From: Myxococcus qinghaiensis
GTDB lineage: Bacteria; Myxococcota; Myxococcia; Myxococcales; Myxococcaceae
Reading direction: 5' to 3'
DNA: 64,000 bases
Assembly: GCF_024198215.1 (NCBI RefSeq)
Contig: NZ_JAKCFA010000018.1
Coordinates: forward strand, 1-64,000
Shown: positions 26,542-39,153 of the stretch, piece by piece
Numbering within the stretch: position 1 is the stretch's first letter
Layout of the letters: every line of letters starts with the position of its first letter
The notes under the pieces: generated by a model
Seen by the model: only the letters and a program-made list of their open reading frames with translations
What the model was told of the DNA's origin: nothing
Databases searched by the model: none
Made by a program: the position numbers and the translations under genes

Positions 26542-26568
26542 GGCGTCGTTCCCCGCTGTGCAAAGCAA

Positions 26569-26601
26569 GAGGCCGCCGGACCTTGTCGGTCCGACGGCCT
26601 C
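26569..26601. terminator. Bidirectional terminator
   Basis: GAGGCCG-C-CGGACC pairs with GGTCCG-A-CGGCCTC around a TTGTC loop, one internal mismatch apart from a 13-bp stem. It lies between the convergent ridA-like and triple-DsbA genes and can serve both. Confidence 0.7.
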
Positions 26602-26640
26602 TGGTGCTTCAGGGCTTCGAAAGCAGCCCGGTGGAGCGGA

Positions 26641-28629
<1,989 letters not shown>

Positions 28630-28830
28630 AGGTCCGACTCCGGCCCCGAGCGTGGATGTACGAGAAAGATTGAGAGGGCCGGGGTACTTAACAGAGGGAT
28701 TTCCAGACACGCAAGCCGAGTGGAGGCGTGCTCCGCTCGTCAAACAGTCCCCTCAGGGGCCCGGAAACTGGGCGCTTCTCGGAAAAATTCCGCACGCTCG
28801 GATCTGCGTGGTGTCAGAGAGAACAAACCC

Positions 28831-29061
28831 ATGGAGAACGCAGTGCGTGTGGACACCTCTGGGGCGTATTGCCCCATGCCCATCCTGGAGATCGCCAAGG
28901 TGATGCGGCGTCTGCCGGCGGGGGCCCTGGTGGAGCTCATCTCCACGGACCGGGGACTGGAGGCGGATCTGCCCGCCTGGTGCGAGGCCACGGGCCACGA
29001 ACTCGTCCGCCTGGAGCGCCGGGGGACGAGCTACGTGGGCTGGGTGCGCAAGGCGGGCTGA
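28831..29061 (+). CDS. TusA/SirA-family sulfurtransferase-like protein
   Basis: A 76-residue protein with the TusA signature AYCPMPILEIAKVM, in which CPMP holds the persulfide-carrying Cys. TusA-type proteins pass sulfur to tRNA-modification or other pathways. The remaining fold (GALVELISTDRGLEADLPAWCEATGHEL) fits the family's two-layer alpha/beta structure. It sits divergent from the triple-DsbA gene and 10 bp from the convergent end of the ABC ATPase gene. Confidence 0.85.
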   Translation: MENAVRVDTSGAYCPMPILEIAKVMRRLPAGALVELISTDRGLEADLPAWCEATGHELVRLERRGTSYVGWVRKAG

Positions 29062-29071
29062 GCGGCCCGCG

Positions 29072-29976
<905 letters not shown>

Positions 29977-29980
<4 letters not shown>

Positions 29981-30894
29981 AGGTCCCTCGCGCGCAGGGC
30001 GCCGTAGGCCCCCAGGAGAAAGAGGGTGGCGAAGGCCGCGTAGGCCGCGCCGCTCACGCCGAACTCGGTGATTTTCGGGTGCAGCAGGTCCCCCGCGTAG
30101 TTGGAGGGAGACAGGTAGCGCAGGAAGCGCAGCGCGCCCGTCTCTCCCGAGGCCCGACCCACCGTGTCCATCAGCCAGAAGACGAACAGGAGGATGAAGT
30201 TGAAGACCAGGCTCACTCCGGGCGTGCGGAAGACGCTGGAGCACAGCGTCGTGAGGGCCACGTACGCCAGCGAGAAGACGATGGCGGCCAGCCAGAACTT
30301 GAGCAGGTTGAGGCTCAGCGCGGCGAAGCCGAAGTCCGGGTTGGCGATGCGCGCGTAGACGAAGATGGCCAGGTCGATGACGAGCACCAGCCCCACCAGC
30401 AGCGCCGCCTGCGTCAGGAACTTGCCCATCAACACCGAGGAGCGCCGCGCCCGCACCGTCAGGTAGCGCATGGAGCGGGGGGCCACCTCGCCGCTGATCT
30501 GGTCGAACCCCATCAGCGCGACATAGGCGGGCAGGAAGAAGAGGGTGACCTTGAAGACGAGCAGCACCTCGATGGGGACCTGCGCGAGCGCCTCCATCAT
30601 CGAGGTGTCGTTGCTGGTGAGGAAGCCCAGCACGCCCTTGCGCGTCTCCTCCATCATCCTCGCGGCCGACTCCGCGTCGGCGCCGGCACCGGCCAGCCGC
30701 TCGTTCATCGTCGCGCGCAAGTCGCTGGTCAGCTTGCCGATCACCAGCAGCACCAGCGCGGAGAACATGCTGTAGAGCCCGAGCAACACCACCGCGCGAC
30801 CACTGCGCACGGCCCGGCGGAACTCGGCGCCCCAGATGACCAGGGTTTCTTTCAGTCCGTCCAAAGTGTGGGTGACCCTATCGGACTTGCACAC
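29977..30894 (-). CDS. ABC-2-type transporter permease
   Basis: A 305-residue membrane protein with about six hydrophobic helices, including VVLLGLYSMFSALVLLVIG, LVFKVTLFFLPAYVALMG, GLVLVIDLAIFVYA and VFNFILLFVFWLMD. A large extracytoplasmic loop lies between helices 1 and 2 (about residues 50-105). GTG at 30894 is the likely start, preceded by GGTGGA; a TTG 10 codons downstream is an alternative. It pairs with the following ATPase gene as an exporter. The gene is divergent from the penicillin-binding protein. Confidence 0.82.
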
Positions 30895-31018
30895 TCCACC
30901 GCCAAGTTTCTGACAGGAGCGGCAACCAGGCGGACGGGGAAGCGTCCGTGGACAGCGAGCTTCCAGTCGGTAGGATTCGCGTGCTCCTCCCGCCCCCTCA
31001 GCCCCCCTCGCGCCGCAC

Positions 31019-32539
31019 ATGACGATTCGCCGCCGCCTCCTGTCCGCCGCAGCGCTGCTTCCCCTCGCCCTGTTGCTGGGGGCCCAAGAACCGGTGGCGG
31101 GAGGCGCCTCCGCGGAGGCGTCGGCCGCCAGTGACTCCGGCGCCGTGGCTCCCGGGACGGTGCTCCCAGGGAAGGACTCCCTCGCGGTCGTCTCCAGGGC
31201 AGAAAGCGTCGCCGACGGGGGCGCGGACGCGGGCCAGGCGCCGGGGGCCCATGCCGGTGGTGGCGGCACCCTGGCCTCGCCTGCTTCCATGGGTGGGGAG
31301 GATGGGGGAACGCGCCCGGAGGCCGACGCGGTGGCGGCCGCGGCGGTGCAGGGTGGGACGGACGCGGGGCTGACCACGCTGGTGACGGTGCCGGGGCTGG
31401 TGCCTCCCGCGCCGGTGCCCTCGCGGCTGACGGCCCCGCCCATGGCGAAGCTCCAGACGATGCCTCGCGCCGCGGACCTGCTGGCCCGGGCGAAGCTGCA
31501 GGGCGAGCGGCTGGTGGTGAAGGAGAAGGACGGCCACACGCGCGCGCTCACCGTGGACCCGGTGCTCCAGGCCTCGCTGACGAAGATCCTCCGTGACTAC
31601 GAGACGCCATATGGCGTCGCCGTGGTGCTGGAGCCCTCGACGGGGCGGGTGCTGGCGCTCGCGGAGCACTCGCAGGCGCAGCCGGAGCTGCGGGGGCTGC
31701 CCTATCGCGCGGTGTTCCCCGCCGCGAGCATCTTCAAGATCGTCACCGGCAGCGCGCTGCTGGAGGCCGGTGTCACCCCGACGATGGAGGAGTGCTTCCA
31801 CGGCGGCAAGCGGCGGCTCACCGAGAAGCACCTGGAGGACAGTGAGCGAGATGGTGCCTGCTATTCGCTGGCGCTCGCGATGGGCAAGAGCGCGAACGTC
31901 ATCTTCGCCAAGCTGACGCAGAAGCACCTGAGCGCGGACACCCTGCGTCGCATGGCCGCGCGCTTCCACTTCAACCGCGAGATTGACTTCGTGGTGCCCA
32001 CGGACGTGTCGCTCGCCGCCGTGCCGGAGGATGGCTTCGCCCTGGCCAACACGGGCGCTGGCTTCGGGGATGTCTATATGTCGCCGCTCCACGGTGCGCT
32101 GGTGGCCGCGGTGGCCGCCAATGACGGGCGGTGGGTGGACCCCGTGCTGGTGGAGCCGGAGCAAGGCTCGCTCTTGCCTCCCGAGGGCGAGCGCGTGCTG
32201 ACGCCCGAGGCGGCCAAGGCGTTGACGGACATGCTGGAGGCGACCGTCACGCACGGCACCGCGCGTGGCATCTTCCGGGAGCGCAACTTCCGCGTGGACA
32301 GCGCGGTGGGCAAGACGGGCACGCTCGCGGACCGCAATCCCTTTCGGGACTACTCGTGGTTTGTCGGCTTCGCGCCCCGGGACAACCCGCGCGTCGCCGT
32401 GGCGGCGCTCATCGTCAACGACCCGAAGTGGCGCATCCGTGGCACGTGGCTGGGCCGCGAGGCGCTGCGGCTCGGACTGGAGCGCGTGCCCGCGCCCGTG
32501 GAGCTGACCGCGCCGGCCTCGGCGGCGGGCAAGCACTGA
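31019..32539 (+). CDS. Penicillin-binding protein, transpeptidase domain only
   Basis: A 506-residue protein. It has a signal sequence or anchor (RRRLLSAAALLPLALLLGA) and a 100-residue Ala/Gly/Pro linker. The transpeptidase domain carries SIFK (237-240), SAN (291-293) and KTG (432-434), the three beta-lactam/transpeptidase motifs. No glycosyltransferase or PBP dimerisation domain is visible, so it is a stand-alone transpeptidase of the FtsI/PBP2 type or a related D,D-transpeptidase. It lies divergent from the ABC exporter and converges, with 21 bp between stops, on the DUF4388 gene. Confidence 0.85.
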   Translation: MTIRRRLLSAAALLPLALLLGAQEPVAGGASAEASAASDSGAVAPGTVLPGKDSLAVVSRAESVADGGADAGQAPGAHAGGGGTLASPASMGGEDGGTRPEADAVAAAAVQGGTDAGLTTLVTVPGLVPPAPVPSRLTAPPMAKLQTMPRAADLLARAKLQGERLVVKEKDGHTRALTVDPVLQASLTKILRDYETPYGVAVVLEPSTGRVLALAEHSQAQPELRGLPYRAVFPAASIFKIVTGSALLEAGVTPTMEECFHGGKRRLTEKHLEDSERDGACYSLALAMGKSANVIFAKLTQKHLSADTLRRMAARFHFNREIDFVVPTDVSLAAVPEDGFALANTGAGFGDVYMSPLHGALVAAVAANDGRWVDPVLVEPEQGSLLPPEGERVLTPEAAKALTDMLEATVTHGTARGIFRERNFRVDSAVGKTGTLADRNPFRDYSWFVGFAPRDNPRVAVAALIVNDPKWRIRGTWLGREALRLGLERVPAPVELTAPASAAGKH

Positions 32540-32560
32540 GCGGCTTGGAGGCTCGCGCCA

Positions 32561-33721
32561 CTACCGCGCGGTGAGCTTCACCAGTCCCATGTCCACGAAG
32601 CCGTGGAAGAACTTCAGCGCGTCCAGCTCCTGCAACGGCGACACGTTGACGATGGCGGCGATGTCGCGGCGACCGTCGACGCGTGAGAGCAGGTAGCGCT
32701 CGGGCGCGGTGAGCTGGAGCGTCTTCAGGTGCGAAGGCGCCACCTGGAGCGCCGGCACCTTCGAGGCATCCATCAGCTCCCGGCGCAGCTCCTTCAGCAG
32801 CTTCTCCTGCGCCGTCTTCAACAGCGCCGCCGAACGGGGCGACGGGGACATCTCATGCGCCTGTCGCGCCAGGGCCTCGCCGTCGCGCACGTTGCCCGCG
32901 TCGATGAAGAGCTGCGCCGCCTGAAGCACCTCGTCCGACGACGACTCCGAGCCGATGACGCCCGCGTCCTCCGGCTTCTCCTCCTCAATCACCGCCGACG
33001 TCACGGGCACCGGCGCCTCGTCCGACACCTTCACCGCGTCCAGCCTGTAGAGCGCGTACAGCCGCTGGTAGAGGAAGAAGTCCGTGGCGTGGAGCGCCCG
33101 GGCCAGCCCGTCGATGCTCAGTCCGTCCTGGATGAGCTGGACGATTCGCTCGTCCATGCTGCCGGGCTTGCGCTCGGGCAGCTTGCGTTCATCCACGGAC
33201 AGCCGCACCTCGCCCGAGGGGAACACCGCGCGGATGGCCTCCCACGCCGTCTCCCGGAACTCGCCCTCGCGGTGGATGTCCATCAGGTCCACCTCGACGT
33301 CGAGGCCGGCGATCTCCGGGGCCGTGTCCGAGGCCTCGAAGGTGAACTCGCCTTCCCGCCAATGGAAGGCATCCAACATCATCTCCCGGAACTTGTGGCT
33401 CAGCGTCGAACGCGCCGTCGCCTCCTGCACCACCCCCATCGTCACCAGCACCTTGCCCAGGAAGACCCGCGTCTGGGCCTGCGTGCCGAACGCCTTCTCC
33501 AGCTGGGCCTCCGTCACGTGCCCCATGGTGATGAGGAATTGACCGAAGTACTCCCGATGCTGATTGGAGCTGGCGCAAATCACCTGGCCATCGCGGAGGA
33601 CCCATTGCTTGCGGACCTCTCCACGCTCCACCTTCAGCGAGCCGGTGGCTCGACGGTTCCCGAGGTAGACGACGAGGTCCTTGAGGGGCATCGTCGGTAA
33701 GTCACCAGTCAGACCGCGCAT
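32561..33721 (-). CDS. DUF4388 domain protein
   Basis: A 386-residue protein starting MRGLTGDLPTMPLKDLVVYL, the beginning of a DUF4388 domain (about 1-110: TGSLKVERG, KQWVLRDGQVICASSN, MGHVTEAQL). These domains are common in delta-proteobacterial signalling and gliding-associated proteins. The central part has a GLDVEVDLMDI helix pair, and the C-terminal third (about 320-386) looks like a second helical domain. It is divergent from the glutaredoxin-like gene with only 21 bp between starts. Its function is not known. Confidence 0.8.
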   Translation of the reverse strand: MRGLTGDLPTMPLKDLVVYLGNRRATGSLKVERGEVRKQWVLRDGQVICASSNQHREYFGQFLITMGHVTEAQLEKAFGTQAQTRVFLGKVLVTMGVVQEATARSTLSHKFREMMLDAFHWREGEFTFEASDTAPEIAGLDVEVDLMDIHREGEFRETAWEAIRAVFPSGEVRLSVDERKLPERKPGSMDERIVQLIQDGLSIDGLARALHATDFFLYQRLYALYRLDAVKVSDEAPVPVTSAVIEEEKPEDAGVIGSESSSDEVLQAAQLFIDAGNVRDGEALARQAHEMSPSPRSAALLKTAQEKLLKELRRELMDASKVPALQVAPSHLKTLQLTAPERYLLSRVDGRRDIAAIVNVSPLQELDALKFFHGFVDMGLVKLTAR

Positions 33722-33742
33722 CGACCGTCCATCCTGCCCGCC

Positions 33743-34021
33743 ATGAGAGTCGAGATCTACTCGAAACCCAAATGCTCCCTCTGCGACAAGGCCGCCGACG
33801 TCGTGGACGCCGTCCGCGCTCGCATCCCCTTCGAGCTGAGGCTCATCTCCATCCTGGAGGACCCGGCGCTCTTCGAGCGGTGGCGCTACGACATCCCTGT
33901 GATCGTCATCAACGACGTGCCGGCTTTCAAACACCACGTCACGGAGGCCGAGCTGGAGGCCCGGTTGCGTGAGGTCCAAGGTGGCATGTCCATTGCTAAA
34001 ACCGGTGCCCAAGATGGGTAG
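33743..34021 (+). CDS. Glutaredoxin-like protein (DUF836 family)
   Basis: A 92-residue thioredoxin-fold protein with SKPKCSLCDKA near the N-terminus, a CxxC redox site, then ELRLISILEDP, YDIPVIVINDVP with the cis-proline, and a helical C-terminus. It matches the DUF836 glutaredoxin-like family. A 21-bp divergent gap to the DUF4388 gene means that the two promoters overlap. Confidence 0.87.
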   Translation: MRVEIYSKPKCSLCDKAADVVDAVRARIPFELRLISILEDPALFERWRYDIPVIVINDVPAFKHHVTEAELEARLREVQGGMSIAKTGAQDG

Positions 34022-34138
34022 CCGAGTGCCCTTCCCTTGGAAATTCGGGGGGATGAAGAGAGCGGGGAGGGGCTGGGGACTGTAATTCCGGGCACGTGCC
34101 GGGGGAGTGGTGGAGAAAATTCTGGTGGGGAGGCTGAC

Positions 34139-35095
34139 GTGGTGGGCGTGAGACGCAAGCGGGTGGGGAAGGCGGCGCAGCCGCCCACCGTGCTGCTCAT
34201 CGAGCCGCGGGCGGACGACCTGGAGCGGACCCGGATGCTCCTCGGGGAGGCCGGCTTCCGGGTGGTGCCGGTGACGCGCTTCGACGCGGCGGTGCCGCTG
34301 TTCGAGGTCATCCGCCCGGACGCGGTGCTGCTGGCGGTGCAGGCGCCGGACTATGGCGCCGTGCAGGTGGCGAGGAGGCTGCGGCAGATCAGCCGGGGCA
34401 CCGTGCCACTGCTCTACATGGTGGACCCGCAAGACGTGGGGGCCTACCAGCACTGTCTGGAGAAGGGGCAGTGCGTGGACGTGGTGCCACGCTCGGGCAG
34501 CGGGTCGGAGCTGGCGGTGAAGCTGCACGCGCAGCTGCGCCTGAAGGCGGCCGTCCTGAGGGCGGCTTCTGGTGAAGAAGAGGACACGGCACTGGCGCTG
34601 CATGACCCGGTGACGGGCCTGTACAACAAACCCTTCCTGCTCTCGTTGCTGGGGCTGGAGGTGCGCCGGTGCGAGCGGTATGGCGGGTCCTTCTCCGTGG
34701 TCTCCGCGGAGGTCGGAGGCTGGAGCGCGATGCGCAAGGAGTACGGGCGCGGCATGGCGGAGCGTCTGCTGGTGTACAGCGCGGTGGTGCTGGGGCAGAC
34801 GGTGCGGGAAGCGGACGCGGTGGCCCGGGTGGGCGAATGCCAGTTCGCGTTGATGTTGCCGGGGACTCCGGCGGAGGCGGTGCCGGTGATGCTGTCGCGG
34901 GTGGCCGCGCGCTTCGAGTCGGCGCGTTTCCAGGTGGACGGTCGGGTGGTGCGGACCACGGTGGAGCTGGGGGCTGTGAGCTTCCCGGACACGGTGGGGA
35001 CGCCTCAGCAGCTTTTGAACGCGGCGCAGCAGGACATGCGGCGCACGCGTGAGTTTCGTCGGATGACCGGGTCCATGGCCCGGCTCTCGGTGTGA
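34139..35095 (+). CDS. Degenerate receiver-GGDEF protein
   Basis: A 318-residue protein. Residues 15-135 look like a response-regulator receiver fold (TVLLIEPRADDLERTRMLL, DAVLLAVQAPDYG, LLYMVDPQD), but the phosphoacceptor position in DAVLLAVQ is Ala. Residues about 150-318 resemble a GGDEF domain (HDPVTGLYNKPFLLSLL, EVRRCERYGGSFSVV). The active-site loop reads VGECQ in place of GGDEF, so it should not make c-di-GMP. Start GTG 34139 was chosen for its GGGGAGG ribosome site 7 bp upstream. It may act as a partner or sensor for the sigma-54 activator encoded next. Confidence 0.75.
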   Translation: MVGVRRKRVGKAAQPPTVLLIEPRADDLERTRMLLGEAGFRVVPVTRFDAAVPLFEVIRPDAVLLAVQAPDYGAVQVARRLRQISRGTVPLLYMVDPQDVGAYQHCLEKGQCVDVVPRSGSGSELAVKLHAQLRLKAAVLRAASGEEEDTALALHDPVTGLYNKPFLLSLLGLEVRRCERYGGSFSVVSAEVGGWSAMRKEYGRGMAERLLVYSAVVLGQTVREADAVARVGECQFALMLPGTPAEAVPVMLSRVAARFESARFQVDGRVVRTTVELGAVSFPDTVGTPQQLLNAAQQDMRRTREFRRMTGSMARLSV

Positions 35096-35112
35096 GGATG
35101 GGCGGAGGTTCG

Positions 35113-36786
<1,674 letters not shown>

Positions 36787-36837
36787 CCCGACGTCACGGC
36801 TTGCCATCGCCCCCCGGCTTTCGCTATCGCGGGGGGC

Positions 36838-38151
36838 ATGACAACACCGCTCGTCCTCCTGGGCTCTGGTTACACGCTGACGCGTCTCGCGGTGGCCCAG
36901 GCCCGGGCGGGGCGCGAAGTCCTCGCGTCGACGCGTGACACCGCCCGACGCGAGGAGCTGACCCGCGCGGGTGCCCGCGTCGCCTCGCTGGAAGATTCGC
37001 TCCTCCAGACGCAGGGCGCGCACGTGGTCGTCTCCGTTCCTCCCGAGGCGGGGCTCGATGGCGCCATCGCCAGCGCGCTCGTGGCCCGGCCTCCCGCGCG
37101 GCTCATCTACCTGTCCTCCACCGGCGTCTATGGCAGCGCCCGCGGCGAGGTGGACGAGGACACGCCGGTGGATGTCACCTGGCCTTCGTCGCTCCCCCGG
37201 CTGGAAGCGGAGTCGCGCTATCTGCCGCTCGGCGCCATGGTGCTGCGCATCGCGGGCATCTACGGCCCCGGGCGCGGCGCTCACTCGCGACTGCTGTCCG
37301 GCAACCTCCGCCTGCCGGAGAAGGGAGGGCGCATCTCCCGCGTGCACGTGGACGACCTGGGCGCGGCCATCCTCGCGGCGCTGGAGCACGGCGCCCCCGG
37401 AGCGCTGTACTGCGTGGCGGATGACCGGGCCGCTCCGCTGGAAGAGACGGTCACCTGGCTGGCGCATCGGCTGGCCATGTCTGTTCCGCCACGGGTGCCG
37501 CTGGAGACGCTGCACGAGTCCCTGCGAGGCGACCGCGCCATCTCCAACGCGCGGCTCAAGGAGCTGGGCTGGCTGCCTCGCTACCCGGACTTCACCGTGG
37601 GCTTCGCCGCGGTGCTGAAGGAAGAGGGCCGCACGAGCGGGGAGGGCGACATCGTCATCCGCCCCGTGTTTCCCGACGAAGCGGAGGCCTTCCGGGCGAT
37701 GCGGCTGCGGGCGCTGACGGAGCACCCGGAGGCCTTCGGGTCCTCGTTCGAAGAGGAGTCCCAGTTCGCGCTGGAGGTGTTTCGCGGGCGGCTGGAGGCG
37801 ACGGATTCGCAGCGGGTGCTGGGCGCCTACGACGGGACGCGACTGGTGGCCGTGGTGGGCGTGCGGCGGGAGCCTCGGCTCAAGACCGCGCACAAGGCCT
37901 TCGTCTGGGGCATGTACGTCGCCGAGGAGGCGCGCTCTCGCGGGGTCGGCCGACGACTGCTCTCCGCCATCCTGGCCGAGGGCCGCAAGCTCCCCGGCGT
38001 CGAGCAGCTCCTCCTGGCCGTCGTCTCCGGCAACGCCGCCGCCCACACCCTGTACCGGTCCGTCGGCTTCCAGACCTATGGCGTGGAGCCCCGCGCCTTG
38101 AAGATCGGCGGGGCCTACATCGACGAGGAGCTGATGGTCCTCACGCTCTGA
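36838..38151 (+). CDS. SDR-type NAD(P)-dependent epimerase fused to a GNAT acetyltransferase
   Basis: A 437-residue fusion. Residues 1-255 resemble YeeZ-type extended SDR proteins: LVLLGSGYTLTRLAVAQA nucleotide-binding strand, LIYLSSTGVYG catalytic Ser/Tyr region (here YxxxK is not obvious) and VLRIAGIYGPGR. Residues about 265-437 are a GNAT acetyltransferase: DIVIRPVFPDEAEAFRAMRL, FVWGMYVAEEARSRGVGRRLL with the RGxGR CoA-binding loop, and GNAAAHTLYRSVGFQTYG. No stop or frameshift interrupts the joint, so the fusion is real in this assembly. The substrate of either half is unknown. The following gene starts 186 bp downstream. Confidence 0.82.
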   Translation: MTTPLVLLGSGYTLTRLAVAQARAGREVLASTRDTARREELTRAGARVASLEDSLLQTQGAHVVVSVPPEAGLDGAIASALVARPPARLIYLSSTGVYGSARGEVDEDTPVDVTWPSSLPRLEAESRYLPLGAMVLRIAGIYGPGRGAHSRLLSGNLRLPEKGGRISRVHVDDLGAAILAALEHGAPGALYCVADDRAAPLEETVTWLAHRLAMSVPPRVPLETLHESLRGDRAISNARLKELGWLPRYPDFTVGFAAVLKEEGRTSGEGDIVIRPVFPDEAEAFRAMRLRALTEHPEAFGSSFEEESQFALEVFRGRLEATDSQRVLGAYDGTRLVAVVGVRREPRLKTAHKAFVWGMYVAEEARSRGVGRRLLSAILAEGRKLPGVEQLLLAVVSGNAAAHTLYRSVGFQTYGVEPRALKIGGAYIDEELMVLTL

Positions 38152-38337
38152 GCCAGCCTCCAGGCGCACATCGTCTCACCCTGGCACGGCGCTTCGAGTC
38201 GAGCCCTGGACGTCCGGTTTGTTTGCGCCACCTGACACGGGCGGGTGACAGATCCACGACGCCCGGGTGTTCCAGGCAGCGGAGGACGCGTCGGTGGCCT
38301 GGGTGGCCGTGCCGACCGCGCTGGAGGCTTCGTGAGC

Positions 38338-39153
38338 ATGGCCCTGTGCACCCCTGACTGGCAGCTGGAGCGAATCGCCCTGGGCGAGCTGCCCTCGGAC
38401 GCGCTCCCCGCCGCCCGCGCCAAGCTGGAGCAGGAGCCGCATGGGCTCGCGCGGCTGGCCCGGCTGGAGACGGACTCGGCCGAGACGCTGGCCCGCCACC
38501 CGCCCGAGGCAGTCGCCCGGGAAGTGGCCCGTCGGCTGCGGACCTCCGCGCACATCGAAGCCCACGCGGCGCGGCAGCCGGAGCGCCAGGGCTGGCATGG
38601 GCTGTCCATGGGCATGCCGGTGGCCGCGTGCCTCGTGCTGCTGTTCCTGTCCACCCAGCAGGAGCTGGCCGTGGAGCCGCCCTCGCTGATGCCCGTGCGT
38701 GTCGAACTGCTGGAGACGGTGGGCATCAAGGGCGATGCGCGGCTCATGGTGTATCGCCAGGACGAAGGCGAGCCGGAGCTGCTGTCGGACCACTCGCCCG
38801 CACGGCGAGGCGACCTGCTCCAGCTCAGCTATATCTCTGGAGGCCGCCGCCACGGCGTGGTGGTCTCCGTGGACGGACGAGGCGCTGTGACGCTGCATCA
38901 CCCCACCACCCTGGTGGGACCCACGAAGCTTCAGTCGGGAGACGCGGTGTCCTTGACGCATTCCTATGAGCTGGACGACGCCCCGGAGTTCGAGCGCTTC
39001 TTCCTCGTCACCGCGGATTCACCGCTGGATGTGAGCAGCGTGCTGGAGGCAGCGCGCCTGCTGGCCCGTCACCCCACCGAGGCAAGCACCCGGCCGCTCC
39101 CGCTTCCGGGTACCCTGGCCCAGACATCCTTCACGTTGGAGAAGGTGCCGTGA
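38338..39153 (+). CDS. Single-pass membrane protein coupled to the caspase gene
   Basis: A 271-residue protein (ATG 38338; GTG 38332 is an alternative with the same GGAGG). The N-terminal 85 residues are cytoplasmic-looking and helical with repeated LARLARLETD-type segments. One transmembrane helix (MGMPVAACLVLLFLS, near 90) follows. The outer domain (about 105-271) reads VELLETVGIKGDARLMVYRQ, GDLLQLSYISGGRRHGVVVSVDGRGAVTLHHP, a layout I associate with DUF4384-type outer domains. Such arrangements occur in anti-sigma and caspase neighbours. Its stop overlaps the start of the caspase gene (TGATG). Confidence 0.65.
   Translation: MALCTPDWQLERIALGELPSDALPAARAKLEQEPHGLARLARLETDSAETLARHPPEAVAREVARRLRTSAHIEAHAARQPERQGWHGLSMGMPVAACLVLLFLSTQQELAVEPPSLMPVRVELLETVGIKGDARLMVYRQDEGEPELLSDHSPARRGDLLQLSYISGGRRHGVVVSVDGRGAVTLHHPTTLVGPTKLQSGDAVSLTHSYELDDAPEFERFFLVTADSPLDVSSVLEAARLLARHPTEASTRPLPLPGTLAQTSFTLEKVP

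Noticed and set aside
38170-38235. Possible sigma-54 promoter (TGGCACGGCGCTTCGA) before the caspase pair
   Set aside because: The -12 half lacks the GC doublet at the required distance (TTCG instead of TTGC).
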